DNA from: Fodinicurvata sp. EGI_FJ10296
Lineage (GTDB): Bacteria > Pseudomonadota > Alphaproteobacteria > DSM-16000 > Inquilinaceae
Assembly (NCBI RefSeq): GCF_040712075.1
Contig: NZ_JBFCVL010000010.1
Span: forward strand, 62,001 to 126,000
Direction: 5' to 3'
DNA length: 64,000 bases
The stretch's first letter is position 1, and every line of letters starts with the position of its first letter. The notes beneath the pieces were generated by a model. The model saw only the letters and a list, made by a program, of their open reading frames with translations, had not been told where the DNA came from and searched no databases. Of this stretch, positions 33,604 to 41,929 are shown one piece after another. A program made the position numbers and the translations under genes.

Positions 33604-33883
33604 TCGTTGAATGATCACGTTTGATTGGCCTCGGCGGATTCCAGTTCTTCGATCACATCGTCAACCACAAGATACTGCGCCCCCATCAGACCCGGATTGG
33701 ACCATGGATCATGCGAACGGGCAGATACTCCAGGCGCTGCAAGGCGGTCTTCAATCCGACGTCACGCCGGCGATGATGGTCCATATGATCGTGCTTCCGT
33801 CGATCGCGAAAGGCGGCGGGAGTCTCCGATTACGAACTCGACCCGCCCGTCGACCGACACACACCATCGTCCAAAACGCCAAT
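33604..33883. other. Intergenic region between the YihY gene and the second LysR gene
   Basis: Both neighbours end here, so this is a convergent 280-bp gap. I see no hairpin with a T-tract. On the minus strand two short frames lie end to end (one ending LEYLPVRMIHGPIRV, the next starting MGAQYLVVDDVIEELESAE), which could be the eroded end of a former gene. I cannot name it. Confidence 0.35.
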
Positions 33884-34804
33884 TCAAGACAGCATGCGCA
33901 TCGGGAACGGGGACGTTGCGTGGCGCTCTCGGCAAACTTCCTTCAAGACCGTGCTGAACCTTCGCGCCAGAAGACTTTTCGGTTGCAGTGCAGGAAAAGC
34001 CACTCGCGCAATTAATGGAATCGGCGGCGAGAACGGGCGAACGACGACATCCGGCACTGATTTGCCGAAGAGCGGAAAGGGATCGATCAATCCGATCCCG
34101 ACACCGGCGGATACCAGGGCCAACGCCGTAGCGGTCTGGTTCACGAACAGCATGCCGTCGGCCACGACACGATGCTGCCGGAATGTTTCCTTGATCATCC
34201 ACCCGATGGACGTGTCGTAATTGAAAGTGACGACCGTTTCATCGGCCAGGTCAGCGGGTGTTACGACCTCCTTTTCCGCCAGCTTGCTCTCTCGTCCGAC
34301 CAGGCAAACAACTTCCGAACTGCAAACTTCTTCGCTGTCGACCTTGGCGCCGTCGGCAAGGGTGTGGAAAAATGCCAGATCCACGTCCCCTTGGCGCACC
34401 AGTTCGACCAACTGCCGGGATGGAAGGGCACTGATCTCGACCTGAACCTTGGGGTGATCACGACGAAACACGGCAGTGACGTCGGCAACGATGGATGTCG
34501 CCAGCGTTGACAGGGTTGCAATCTGCAGACGCCCAGCGCGAAGATCGCGCAATTCGCTAACGAAATGGTCCAACCCCTCGAACCTGCCAAAAATCTCCTG
34601 CGCCCTGATCTCCAGAGCTTCGGCCTCGGCACTGGGGTAAAGTCGGCCATTGGCGTGCCGGAACAGCGGCAAGCCCGTCTCAATCGCCAGATACCGCAGC
34701 GCCTTGCTGACAGCTGGCTGCGAAATGTGGAGAACGCGGGCAGCCCCTGTGACCGAACCTGTACGCATCACGGCGTGGAATATCTGAAGCTGCCGGAAAT
34801 TCAC
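33884..34804 (-). CDS. LysR-family transcriptional regulator (downstream of hyuB)
   Basis: This 306-aa regulator has the HTH MNFRQLQIFHAVMRTGSVTGAARVLHISQPAVSKALRYLAIETGLPLF and an effector domain from about residue 90. Its effector region has the RLQIATLSTLATSIVADVTAVF and VSAGVGIGLIDPF segments seen in regulators of opine and amino-acid catabolism (OccR/NocR/ArgP-like). It is on the same strand as, and 224 bp downstream of, the hyuB gene, and probably controls that TRAP/Hyu operon. Confidence 0.88.
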   Translation of the reverse strand: MNFRQLQIFHAVMRTGSVTGAARVLHISQPAVSKALRYLAIETGLPLFRHANGRLYPSAEAEALEIRAQEIFGRFEGLDHFVSELRDLRAGRLQIATLSTLATSIVADVTAVFRRDHPKVQVEISALPSRQLVELVRQGDVDLAFFHTLADGAKVDSEEVCSSEVVCLVGRESKLAEKEVVTPADLADETVVTFNYDTSIGWMIKETFRQHRVVADGMLFVNQTATALALVSAGVGIGLIDPFPLFGKSVPDVVVRPFSPPIPLIARVAFPALQPKSLLARRFSTVLKEVCRERHATSPFPMRMLS

Positions 34805-34930
34805 CCGTGCGTGCTCCGGCTTTCATGGGCGGACAGCCCGCCGCATCACCTCAAGTCGAAATGTTAATCGACCCATGCAGTTTCAATCAAGCGGATTGGC
34901 ACCGAGGCCAGACCCGTTCCAGAGCCGCAT

Positions 34931-34940
34931 CCCCCCCCCC
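34931..34940. repeat. Homopolymeric C10 tract
   Basis: Ten consecutive C residues lie in the gap between the lysR start and the end of hyuB. Such tracts are prone to slippage. It is outside any coding frame, upstream of lysR on the minus strand. Confidence 0.9.
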
Positions 34941-34952
34941 ACCTCACCCATT

Positions 34953-34990
34953 CCCATTGCCGAAAATCGGGCCCATTGCCGAAAATCGGG
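34953..34990. repeat. Two tandem copies of a 19-bp unit
   Basis: The unit CCCATTGCCGAAAATCGGG occurs at 34953-34971 and 34972-34990 without any mismatch. Each copy carries the inverted repeat CCGAAAATCGG, so the pair could form two adjacent small hairpins between hyuB and lysR. Confidence 0.85.
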
Positions 34991-34994
34991 CTGC

Positions 34995-35010
34995 GGGCCG
35001 GCGCCGGCCC
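34995..35010. terminator. 16-bp GC palindrome after hyuB
   Basis: GGGCCGGCGCCGGCCC is a perfect palindrome 19 bp beyond the hyuB stop on the minus strand. It lacks a T-tract but may contribute to termination together with the neighbouring tandem hairpins. Confidence 0.4.
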
Positions 35011-35028
35011 ATCGAACCGGGGCGCGGC

Positions 35029-36723
35029 CTATGCCGGCGTTACCGGCGCGTCAGTGTCCAACCCATAGAATGCTGCGGCCGATTCACTGACCTTGCCGTT
35101 TTCGATATCGGCGATCACCAGCCTGCGATCGCGCTCGCGCGGATCGCCGTACCCCCCGCCGCCGGCAGTCTCTACAACCAGGCGGTCTCCTGAATTCACG
35201 CGCGTTACGGTCTTGGATTCGATGACTTCGATGCTGCCATCGCTGCGGTAAAGCGTCGAGCGCGACATCGCCCCCGCCTGACCCGACCCGGCGCCGGCCG
35301 CTCCTGTGTAGTGGCGCTCCCCCCTATGGGTGAAAGCGACGTTGTCCGCCAGAAACCGATACTCGCGAATGACGCCCAACCCGCCGCGCCCTTTGCCGGG
35401 ACCGCCGGAATCGGGGCGGAGCTCGAACCGCTCGACCCGGATCGGTGCCTCCAGCGCCATCGCCTCGACGGGCATGTTCATGCTGTTCGTGCCATCGGTC
35501 TGGATGCAGTCCACACCGTCGCTCTTCAGGCTGCCGCCGGAACCGCCAGCCACCAGTTCGCTGACGATGAAGGGCGTGCCGTCCTGTCTTACACCGCCGT
35601 AAGCCATCATTAATGACAGACCGGCCGAAGATGCCGGCGCGATATCGGGAATGGTGTCGGCAAGCGCGGCGATGAATGCGCCGCACAGACGTTTGATCGT
35701 CGGAGTGCGTGCGTTGACGGCGGCAGGCTGTCTGGGGTTGACGATGCTTCCCTCGGGCAAATGCAGCGAGACGGGAACGAAGCAGCCGCCATTGGTTGGA
35801 ATATGCGCGCCTGTCAGGGCACGCGTGACATAGTACGCCGCCGCTCGGGCGCCGGAAGGAACGCAGTTTATCGGGCCCCGGACCTGATCGTTGGTACCGG
35901 TCAAATCGAAATGAATGCGACCGTCGCCGATGGTGACGGCCACCTCGACCCTGACACGCTTGTCGAGGTCGACTCCATCGTTGTCGAGCCAGTCAACATA
36001 TCTGAAAGTCCCTTCGGGAAGCCGCCGCAAGGCCTCGACCGTCATCTTTTCGGAACGATCCAGCAATTCGGAGAACATCTGCTCCAGCGCCGGGGCGGTA
36101 TAGCGGTCGATCAATTCCCCGAGCCGACGGGCGCCGACGGTACAGGCCGCCAACTGGGCATGGAGGTCGCCCATGAACACGTCCGACATACGGATATTGA
36201 GACGCAGGATCTTCTCCAGCGTCTCGTTGACCTGGCCGCGATCGATGTACTTGACCGGCGGGAGCCGTAGCCCCTCCTGATAGATTTCCGTCGCATTGGT
36301 GGGAATCGAGCCCGGCGACATGCCCCCCATATCCTGATGGTGCACGGTCGTGACACTGAACGCGACCACCCGCCCGGCGGCGAAGACCGGCAGGAACAAG
36401 GTAATGTCAGGCAGATGGGTTCCGCCGCAATAAGGGTCGTTCAGAAGATACACGTCCCCTTCGGCCATGGTGCTCGTCGGATAGACCTCGATCACGGCGC
36501 CGAGCGCCGGAATCATCGTCGCCAGGTGGATCGGAATCGCCGAGGCCTGAGCCAGCGTGGCACCGTCGGCCGTGAACAGTGCCGCGGAACAATCCATCCC
36601 TTCCTTCACGATCGGAGAGAACGAACTGCGCAACAATGTCAGTTGCATCTCGTTGGCGATGCCGTCGAGCTTGTTCCGCACGACTTCAAGGGTGATCGGG
36701 TCGAGACCGTTTTCGATTTCCAT
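35029..36723 (-). CDS. Hydantoinase B/oxoprolinase family subunit (TRAP cluster A)
   Basis: This 564-aa HyuB-type protein begins DPITLEVVRNKLDGIANEMQLTLLRSSFSPIVKEGMDCSAALF, the standard family opening. It includes LNDPYCGGTHLPDITLF, AFSVTTVHHQDMGGMSPGS and the C-terminal glycine-rich VETAGGGGYGDPRERD. HyuA and HyuB together hydrolyse cyclic amides (hydantoins, 5-oxoproline) in an ATP-dependent way, or form carboxylase relatives. Its ATG overlaps the HyuA stop by one base (TAATG), so the subunits are coupled. Confidence 0.92.
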   Translation of the reverse strand: MEIENGLDPITLEVVRNKLDGIANEMQLTLLRSSFSPIVKEGMDCSAALFTADGATLAQASAIPIHLATMIPALGAVIEVYPTSTMAEGDVYLLNDPYCGGTHLPDITLFLPVFAAGRVVAFSVTTVHHQDMGGMSPGSIPTNATEIYQEGLRLPPVKYIDRGQVNETLEKILRLNIRMSDVFMGDLHAQLAACTVGARRLGELIDRYTAPALEQMFSELLDRSEKMTVEALRRLPEGTFRYVDWLDNDGVDLDKRVRVEVAVTIGDGRIHFDLTGTNDQVRGPINCVPSGARAAAYYVTRALTGAHIPTNGGCFVPVSLHLPEGSIVNPRQPAAVNARTPTIKRLCGAFIAALADTIPDIAPASSAGLSLMMAYGGVRQDGTPFIVSELVAGGSGGSLKSDGVDCIQTDGTNSMNMPVEAMALEAPIRVERFELRPDSGGPGKGRGGLGVIREYRFLADNVAFTHRGERHYTGAAGAGSGQAGAMSRSTLYRSDGSIEVIESKTVTRVNSGDRLVVETAGGGGYGDPRERDRRLVIADIENGKVSESAAAFYGLDTDAPVTPA

Positions 36724-38783
36724 TACGCTTTTCCCTCGTTTGGCATCGCCGTAAGGACCAGAATGCTCCCTTCCCCGACCTTTCCGCGCCAGCCGGGTTC
36801 GACCAGCGTGGTCGTGTCGTTCTGTTCGATAATGGCCGGACCGTCGAACTCGTCTCCGACATTGAGCCGGTCGCGATCGTAGACGTCAGCCTGCACACGA
36901 CCCTGAGCAACGATGATCTCCCGGCGCCCTTTATGGGCGTTGCCGTCGGCCCGCTTGAGCGTTCCGGGCTCGGCGATGCGCGTATCCGCCCGATGAACGG
37001 TGCGCAAATTGACGATTTTGGCGGGAGAGCGGGTGTGGTGGCCATATTGACGTTCGTGGAGGGCGCAGAAATCTTCGAAAAGACGATCGAGTGGCGCGTC
37101 GGCATCGAGTTGGAGCGGAACCTCCATGTAGTGCGCCTGGCCGACATAGCAGACATCGGCATAGTAGCTCTTGGCGACCCTATCGATGGGAGCCTGCTCC
37201 TGGGCCATCAGCTCGGCGCATTCGGCGTCGATCCGCTCCAGCGCGGCATGGACCGGGTCCATGGTAAGGTCGGCCAACGCATTGGGGAACGCCGCCGACA
37301 CCTCATGCTCGGTGATCGCCGAAAGGAGCCCGCTTGCCGACAGGACACCGGGATTGCGCGGAACCACAACGGCGCCAATGCCCAGTTCTCCCGCCAGGGC
37401 CGTGGCATGCAGCGGGCCCGCCCCGCCCAGGGCAACGAGTGCGAACTGGCGGGGATCGATGCCGCGGCTGATCGATACCAGGCGGATGCCCTCGGCCATC
37501 TGGGCATTCACGACGCGGTGGATGCCGAGGGCCGCGTGTTCCGGCGACATACCCAAGGGCTCGGCCACGGCGGTCCTGATGACCGCCCGCGCTCTGTCCT
37601 GATCCAGCTTGAGGCTGCCGCCGGCGAAGTACCCCGGATCGATATACCCAAGCGCGACGGAAGCGTCGGTGACCGTCGCCCACTCGCCGCCCCGGCCATA
37701 ACACGCCGGGCCCGGATCGGCGCCGGCGGATTTCGGACCGACACGCAGCCCGCCGGCCTCATCGATCCAGGCGATGCTGCCGCCGCCGGCCCCGATGGCA
37801 TTGACGTCCACCATCGGCACGCGGATCGCGTATGTGTCGAGATTGCCTTCAGGCCGGACCAGGGGCTGGCCGTCGAAGATCAAGGCAATATCGGAACTCG
37901 TACCGCCGATGTCGACGGTGATCAGATCCTTCAGTCCCGCCTCGGCACCGGCCGCGCATGCACCGATGACACCGGCGGCGGGTCCGGACAGGAACAGCCG
38001 CACCGGGCGTCGACGCGCGATGACCGACGAACAGACGCCGCCACGCGATTGCATGATCTGAAGCGGCGCGGGTGCGCCCGCGCTCTTCAGGTCATCCTCC
38101 ATCCCGGCGAGATATCTGTCGAGCCGCGGCTTGATATAGGCGTCGAAGGCCGTCACGCAGGTGCGTTCGTATTCGCGAAACGCCGGGTCGACGTCCGACG
38201 ACAACGATATCATGATTTCCGGATGGCGCTGCGCGATGAAGGCGGCCGCCTGGCGTTCATGCACCGGGTTGGCGAACGAGAAGAGAAAGCAGATCGCAAT
38301 CGCGTCGACGTCCTGCGCAACCAGATGCGCGACCGCCGCCGCCAGCGACGCCTCGTCCAGTGGCTTCTCGACCTCTCCCGTTGGGCCGATGGATTCCAGG
38401 ACGCCGCGGCGCCGCGCGCCGGGAACCAGGAAACCCGGCGTTTCCGGACGCAGGATAAGATCATAGATCTGGGTGCGGTTCTGGCGACCGATCTCCAGGA
38501 CGTCCTTGAACCCTTCGGTCGTCAGAAGGCCGATACGTGCTCCCTTGCGCTCCAGAACGGCATTGGTCGCAACAGTGGTACCGTGAACGAAACGAACAAT
38601 CTGCGGGGCGTCGATTCCCCAATCGTCAAGCACCTGGTCAAGGATTCGGCGAACGGCCGCGCCCGGATCCTCCGGTGTCGACGGCACCTTCGTCAGGTGC
38701 ACCGCCCCGTCGCTGCCATATGCAACGACATCGGTGAATGTGCCGCCTGTGTCTATACCGATAGAGTAAGTTGGAGACGTCAT
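36723..38783 (-). CDS. Hydantoinase A/oxoprolinase family subunit (TRAP cluster A)
   Basis: This 686-aa HyuA-type ATP-binding subunit has the actin-like phosphate motif SIGIDTGGTFTDVVAY, the block HGTTVATNAVLERKGARIGLLTTEGF, TVDIGGTSSDIAL near residue 300 and GGAGPLHATALAGELGI near residue 460. It partners with the following hyuB. Its start overlaps the acyl-CoA synthetase stop by 4 bp. Possible substrates include 5-oxoproline, hydantoins or related lactams; carboxylase-type HyuA relatives also exist. Confidence 0.92.
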   Translation of the reverse strand: MTSPTYSIGIDTGGTFTDVVAYGSDGAVHLTKVPSTPEDPGAAVRRILDQVLDDWGIDAPQIVRFVHGTTVATNAVLERKGARIGLLTTEGFKDVLEIGRQNRTQIYDLILRPETPGFLVPGARRRGVLESIGPTGEVEKPLDEASLAAAVAHLVAQDVDAIAICFLFSFANPVHERQAAAFIAQRHPEIMISLSSDVDPAFREYERTCVTAFDAYIKPRLDRYLAGMEDDLKSAGAPAPLQIMQSRGGVCSSVIARRRPVRLFLSGPAAGVIGACAAGAEAGLKDLITVDIGGTSSDIALIFDGQPLVRPEGNLDTYAIRVPMVDVNAIGAGGGSIAWIDEAGGLRVGPKSAGADPGPACYGRGGEWATVTDASVALGYIDPGYFAGGSLKLDQDRARAVIRTAVAEPLGMSPEHAALGIHRVVNAQMAEGIRLVSISRGIDPRQFALVALGGAGPLHATALAGELGIGAVVVPRNPGVLSASGLLSAITEHEVSAAFPNALADLTMDPVHAALERIDAECAELMAQEQAPIDRVAKSYYADVCYVGQAHYMEVPLQLDADAPLDRLFEDFCALHERQYGHHTRSPAKIVNLRTVHRADTRIAEPGTLKRADGNAHKGRREIIVAQGRVQADVYDRDRLNVGDEFDGPAIIEQNDTTTLVEPGWRGKVGEGSILVLTAMPNEGKA

Positions 38784-40867
38784 CGGTTGCCTTCCATCAT
38801 GCTTGCAGTCGCCGGCCAGAGGGCGACAACCGCATCGACGGCGACGGCTGTGCTTTCACCGACGATGACGGGATTGAGGTCAATGCTTTCTATGCGGTCA
38901 CGGCCTGCAACGGCCAACTGCGACAGGGCCGTGATCGCGTGGCGAAGCGCCGTTCGATCGAGGACTTTCCCGGTGCGGTAACCCGACAGGATGCCCTTCG
39001 GGTCAACGGCGTCGATCATTTCATCCGCTCTCTCCGGGTCGATGGGGGCCAGTTCGATATGGGGAGGCCGCATGGCTTCGGCGTATAGCCCGCCGAAGCC
39101 GAGGATGACGGCCGGGCCGAGTCCGTGATCGTTCTTGACGCCGAGCAGCAGTTCGACCCCCTTTGCCATGCGCTGGACACCGAACCCGGCAAGCCCGGTG
39201 ACGCCAGCCGCCATATCGCGTCCGGCCGCCTCGACGGCTTCGGCGTCGCCTAGGCCGACGCGAACCATTCCGGCTTCGGATTTGTGCGCGACGCCGGCGG
39301 CGACACCCTTGAGCACGACAGGGTAGCCCAGGACCCCGGCTTGCGCCGCCGCGGTGGCGGGATCGGAGGCAAACAGTTCTTCCGCCAGGGGAATATCGAA
39401 TTCGCGCAGCAGTGACTTGGCGGTGGCATCATCGAGCAGGCCGCCCTCGTCGGGCAGAGGCACGGCCAGCGGCATTGGCTGAGGGGTTCGAGGCAATGGG
39501 CGGCGCATCAGATCGGCATGATGATAAAGACCGGCAAGGGCCGAAGTCGCGGCCGTGAGGGTATCGAAAACGATGACGCCGTCGCTGCGCAGCGACCGGA
39601 TAACCGACTCCGTCGCTTTGCCGCCTTGCCAGCAGACAAGGTGCGGTTTCTCGTTGTAGGCCGAAACGTCGCGTTGAAGCTTGTGGCCCTCTGCCTGGTA
39701 CATATACATGGTTTCGGCATACAACGTCGCACCCACGTTCGGATCATCCTGAAATGCAAGCAGCGATGCCCGTGAATGGGGCGCATTGTTCCCTGGCGGT
39801 CCACTGGCGGAATCATGTGGATTGCCCACGCGGGGAACCGGCGTTTCCGCCAGTATCCTGTCGACGGTCGCCGGTTCCGGATCGGCGATGGGGACACCGG
39901 CCCGGCTCAGCGCATCGGCTACGATGGTGCAATAGCCGCCGGATTGGGAAACGGCGGCCACTCCCCGGTCGGGCGTCACTCTGTGATCCGCGAGCACCCG
40001 GGCCGTCATCAAGAGGTCATCGACGTCATGGACCCGAACGATGCCGTGACGCCGGAAAGCCGCATTCTCAAGCGCCAGATCTCCGGCGATCGCGCCGCTA
40101 TGGGTCAATGCCGACAGGGCCCCGCGCTCCGACGAACCGCCCTTCAACAGAAGAAACGGCTTGTCGCGTTCGCGGGCACGGTCGGCCAGCCGAAACAGTC
40201 GTTGCGGATCGACAAGCTTTTCCGCATAGGCTGCAATGCAGTCGGTCTCCGGGTCATCCAAAAGGTACTCGACATAGTCCGCGAGGTTCAGGTCCCATTC
40301 GGCGCCACTGGAAACCAGGGTGGAGAAACCGCCCCCGAACTGGTGGCTGCGGTCGAGCGCGGAGGAGAGTACGCCGCCGCTCTGACTGACGAGACCGATG
40401 TTTCCTTTGGGCGCCGGTCCGGCCAGGACGCCGCTGCTCATGGTCATCGACAGGTTGTTGCCGGGACGAATGACGCCGACGCACACGGGACCGACGATCC
40501 GCGGCCCCCCGTCCGCGAGAAGCCCGCGCAAACGTCGCTCGTCAGCTTGGCGATCCGCACTATCGGGCGCGATCAGGTCGCCGAGCGCTATGGCGTAATC
40601 GACGCCCTTGTCGGCGCATTGGCGCATCAATTCCGGGATTCGCGCCGGTCCGACAAGAATGACGACGACGTCGACCGGTCCGGGAACACTGGAAAGATCC
40701 GAATGGCATGGCAGCCCGAAAATCGTGTCATATTTGGGATTAACCGGCCAGATATGACCGGCGAATCCAGAATCGATCGCGTATTTCAGAACACGTCCGT
40801 TGTACTTTTCCGTATCGGGTGTTGCGCCAACGAACGCCACGCCACGCGGTTCGAATAACGTCTTCAC
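38780..40867 (-). CDS. ADP-forming acetate--CoA ligase / acyl-CoA synthetase family protein
   Basis: This 695-aa single-chain enzyme has an N-terminal CoA-binding Rossmann domain (LFEPRGVAFVGATPDTEKYNGRVLKYAIDSGF), a succinyl-CoA ligase-like middle (IGLVSQSGGVLSSALD) and a C-terminal ATP-grasp domain (DDATAKSLLREFDIPLAEELFASD... GYPVVLKGVAAGVAHKSEAGMVRVGL). It activates or releases a carboxylic acid with CoA and ATP/ADP. The start is GTG 40867 after AAAGGTGA. In this operon it would handle the acid produced by the hydantoinase-type or amidohydrolase step. Confidence 0.9.
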   Translation of the reverse strand: MKTLFEPRGVAFVGATPDTEKYNGRVLKYAIDSGFAGHIWPVNPKYDTIFGLPCHSDLSSVPGPVDVVVILVGPARIPELMRQCADKGVDYAIALGDLIAPDSADRQADERRLRGLLADGGPRIVGPVCVGVIRPGNNLSMTMSSGVLAGPAPKGNIGLVSQSGGVLSSALDRSHQFGGGFSTLVSSGAEWDLNLADYVEYLLDDPETDCIAAYAEKLVDPQRLFRLADRARERDKPFLLLKGGSSERGALSALTHSGAIAGDLALENAAFRRHGIVRVHDVDDLLMTARVLADHRVTPDRGVAAVSQSGGYCTIVADALSRAGVPIADPEPATVDRILAETPVPRVGNPHDSASGPPGNNAPHSRASLLAFQDDPNVGATLYAETMYMYQAEGHKLQRDVSAYNEKPHLVCWQGGKATESVIRSLRSDGVIVFDTLTAATSALAGLYHHADLMRRPLPRTPQPMPLAVPLPDEGGLLDDATAKSLLREFDIPLAEELFASDPATAAAQAGVLGYPVVLKGVAAGVAHKSEAGMVRVGLGDAEAVEAAGRDMAAGVTGLAGFGVQRMAKGVELLLGVKNDHGLGPAVILGFGGLYAEAMRPPHIELAPIDPERADEMIDAVDPKGILSGYRTGKVLDRTALRHAITALSQLAVAGRDRIESIDLNPVIVGESTAVAVDAVVALWPATASMMEGNR

Positions 40868-41024
40868 GAGTCACCTTTCTTTTTTACAGTGACCCCATTT
40901 TTTCCGCTCATCGCGTCATCCATTTGCGTGAGCGGTGCAACAGGGGCTCCGCGGCACCGGTCTTGTGACGAGCAGGCGGGGCATGGTGTGGTGTGCCCCG
41001 CCGACCGCGAGACAGAACTCGCCT
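40868..41024. other. Gap between the amidohydrolase-like gene and the acyl-CoA synthetase gene
   Basis: This 157-bp spacer is mostly non-coding. It contains a perfect 9-bp stem hairpin (GGCGGGGCA at 40975-40983 with TGCCCCGCC at 40994-41002) just past the amidohydrolase stop, without a T-tract. The part nearest the synthetase carries T- and C-rich tracts. Confidence 0.5.
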
Positions 41025-41882
41025 TCAATCGACCCCAAGCAGCCGAGCCGCGTTTTCATACATCCATTTGCGCTGAACGGCTTCTTTTAGCGGCAAGGCC
41101 TTCAATTCGGCCACCGCCCGTTCGATCGGTTGCATAGGAAACGATGTTCCGAACACCATTTGATCTTGAAGTATTGAATTTCCGTATTGAAGAAGCGCTT
41201 CATACCCCGAATTTTGGACAGCCAAATATTTGGGCCGAACGGCGGAAATGCCGATAAAGACGTTTCTGTGACGCCATGCGACGGCGACCAGTTCGTGGCA
41301 CCACGGCCAACCCGGGGGCGAAGCGATAACTTTTAGCTCAGGAAAGGTGACCATCACCTCATCAAGAAACATCGGCCGCCCGTGCTCCATCAAACAATCA
41401 GTCGAGAAATTGGTCCCGACATGAATATTAACGGGCACACCCAACTCGACACATTTTGCGTAAAGTGGAAATATTTTTTTATCATTGGCAGGAAGTCGGT
41501 GCTCGAAACATTGCAGATTAAGCCCCTGTAGGCCAAGCTCTTTTACTGCATACTCCAGCTCGCGGACAGCTGCAGAACCCTTATGCGGGTCAACGCCGGC
41601 GTAGCCGATGAACCTCGCTCCCTGGTTTCTGCAGAATTCCGAAATATCTTCGTTAGACGCTTTTATACCGAACGTTGTTTCTACGTCTTTTGCCTTTACC
41701 ACTACGTAGTCGGCATCAAGTTTGTCATAAATGTCCAGGTACTCTTGCAGGGCGTCCGTTTCTACCTGGTTTTTTACTGCCTGTTCGCTCTGCTCATACA
41801 CCCGGCGGTAGTTCGCCAAATGAGAAGCGTTCGGATCGAACGCAGGAATAGGCGGTCGACTGTTGAAATCGATAAGGGCCAT
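41025..41882 (-). CDS. Amidohydrolase-2 (decarboxylase-like) fold protein lacking canonical metal ligands
   Basis: This 285-aa protein follows the amidohydrolase-2 outline: ARFIGYAGVDPHKG, FPLYAKCVELGVPVNIHVGTNF, FPELKVIASPPGWPWCHELVAVA, MVFGTSFPMQPIERAV. The usual metal sites are changed. The N-terminal HxH is NSR (IDFNSRPP), the histidine of the late aHxG block is replaced (ASPPGW), and the aspartate of GSDxP is serine (GTSFP). Only the middle His (NIHVG) remains. The gene has visibly lower G+C and more varied codons than its neighbours, a sign of transfer. It may be a metal-free lyase or binding protein. Confidence 0.8.
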   Translation of the reverse strand: MALIDFNSRPPIPAFDPNASHLANYRRVYEQSEQAVKNQVETDALQEYLDIYDKLDADYVVVKAKDVETTFGIKASNEDISEFCRNQGARFIGYAGVDPHKGSAAVRELEYAVKELGLQGLNLQCFEHRLPANDKKIFPLYAKCVELGVPVNIHVGTNFSTDCLMEHGRPMFLDEVMVTFPELKVIASPPGWPWCHELVAVAWRHRNVFIGISAVRPKYLAVQNSGYEALLQYGNSILQDQMVFGTSFPMQPIERAVAELKALPLKEAVQRKWMYENAARLLGVD

Positions 41883-41929
41883 TTCAGCATTTCCATTTTA
41901 ACAACAAAAAGCATCTCGTCGGGAAACCG

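Noticed and set aside
33611-34015. A 134-codon plus-strand frame after the YihY gene
   Set aside because: It runs into the antisense strand of lysR and its translation is Arg/Pro/Ser-rich without motifs.
36933-38981. A 682-codon open frame antisense to hyuA
   Set aside because: It is a shadow frame: low-complexity Arg/Asp/Gly-rich translation with no motifs, opposite an intact HyuA.
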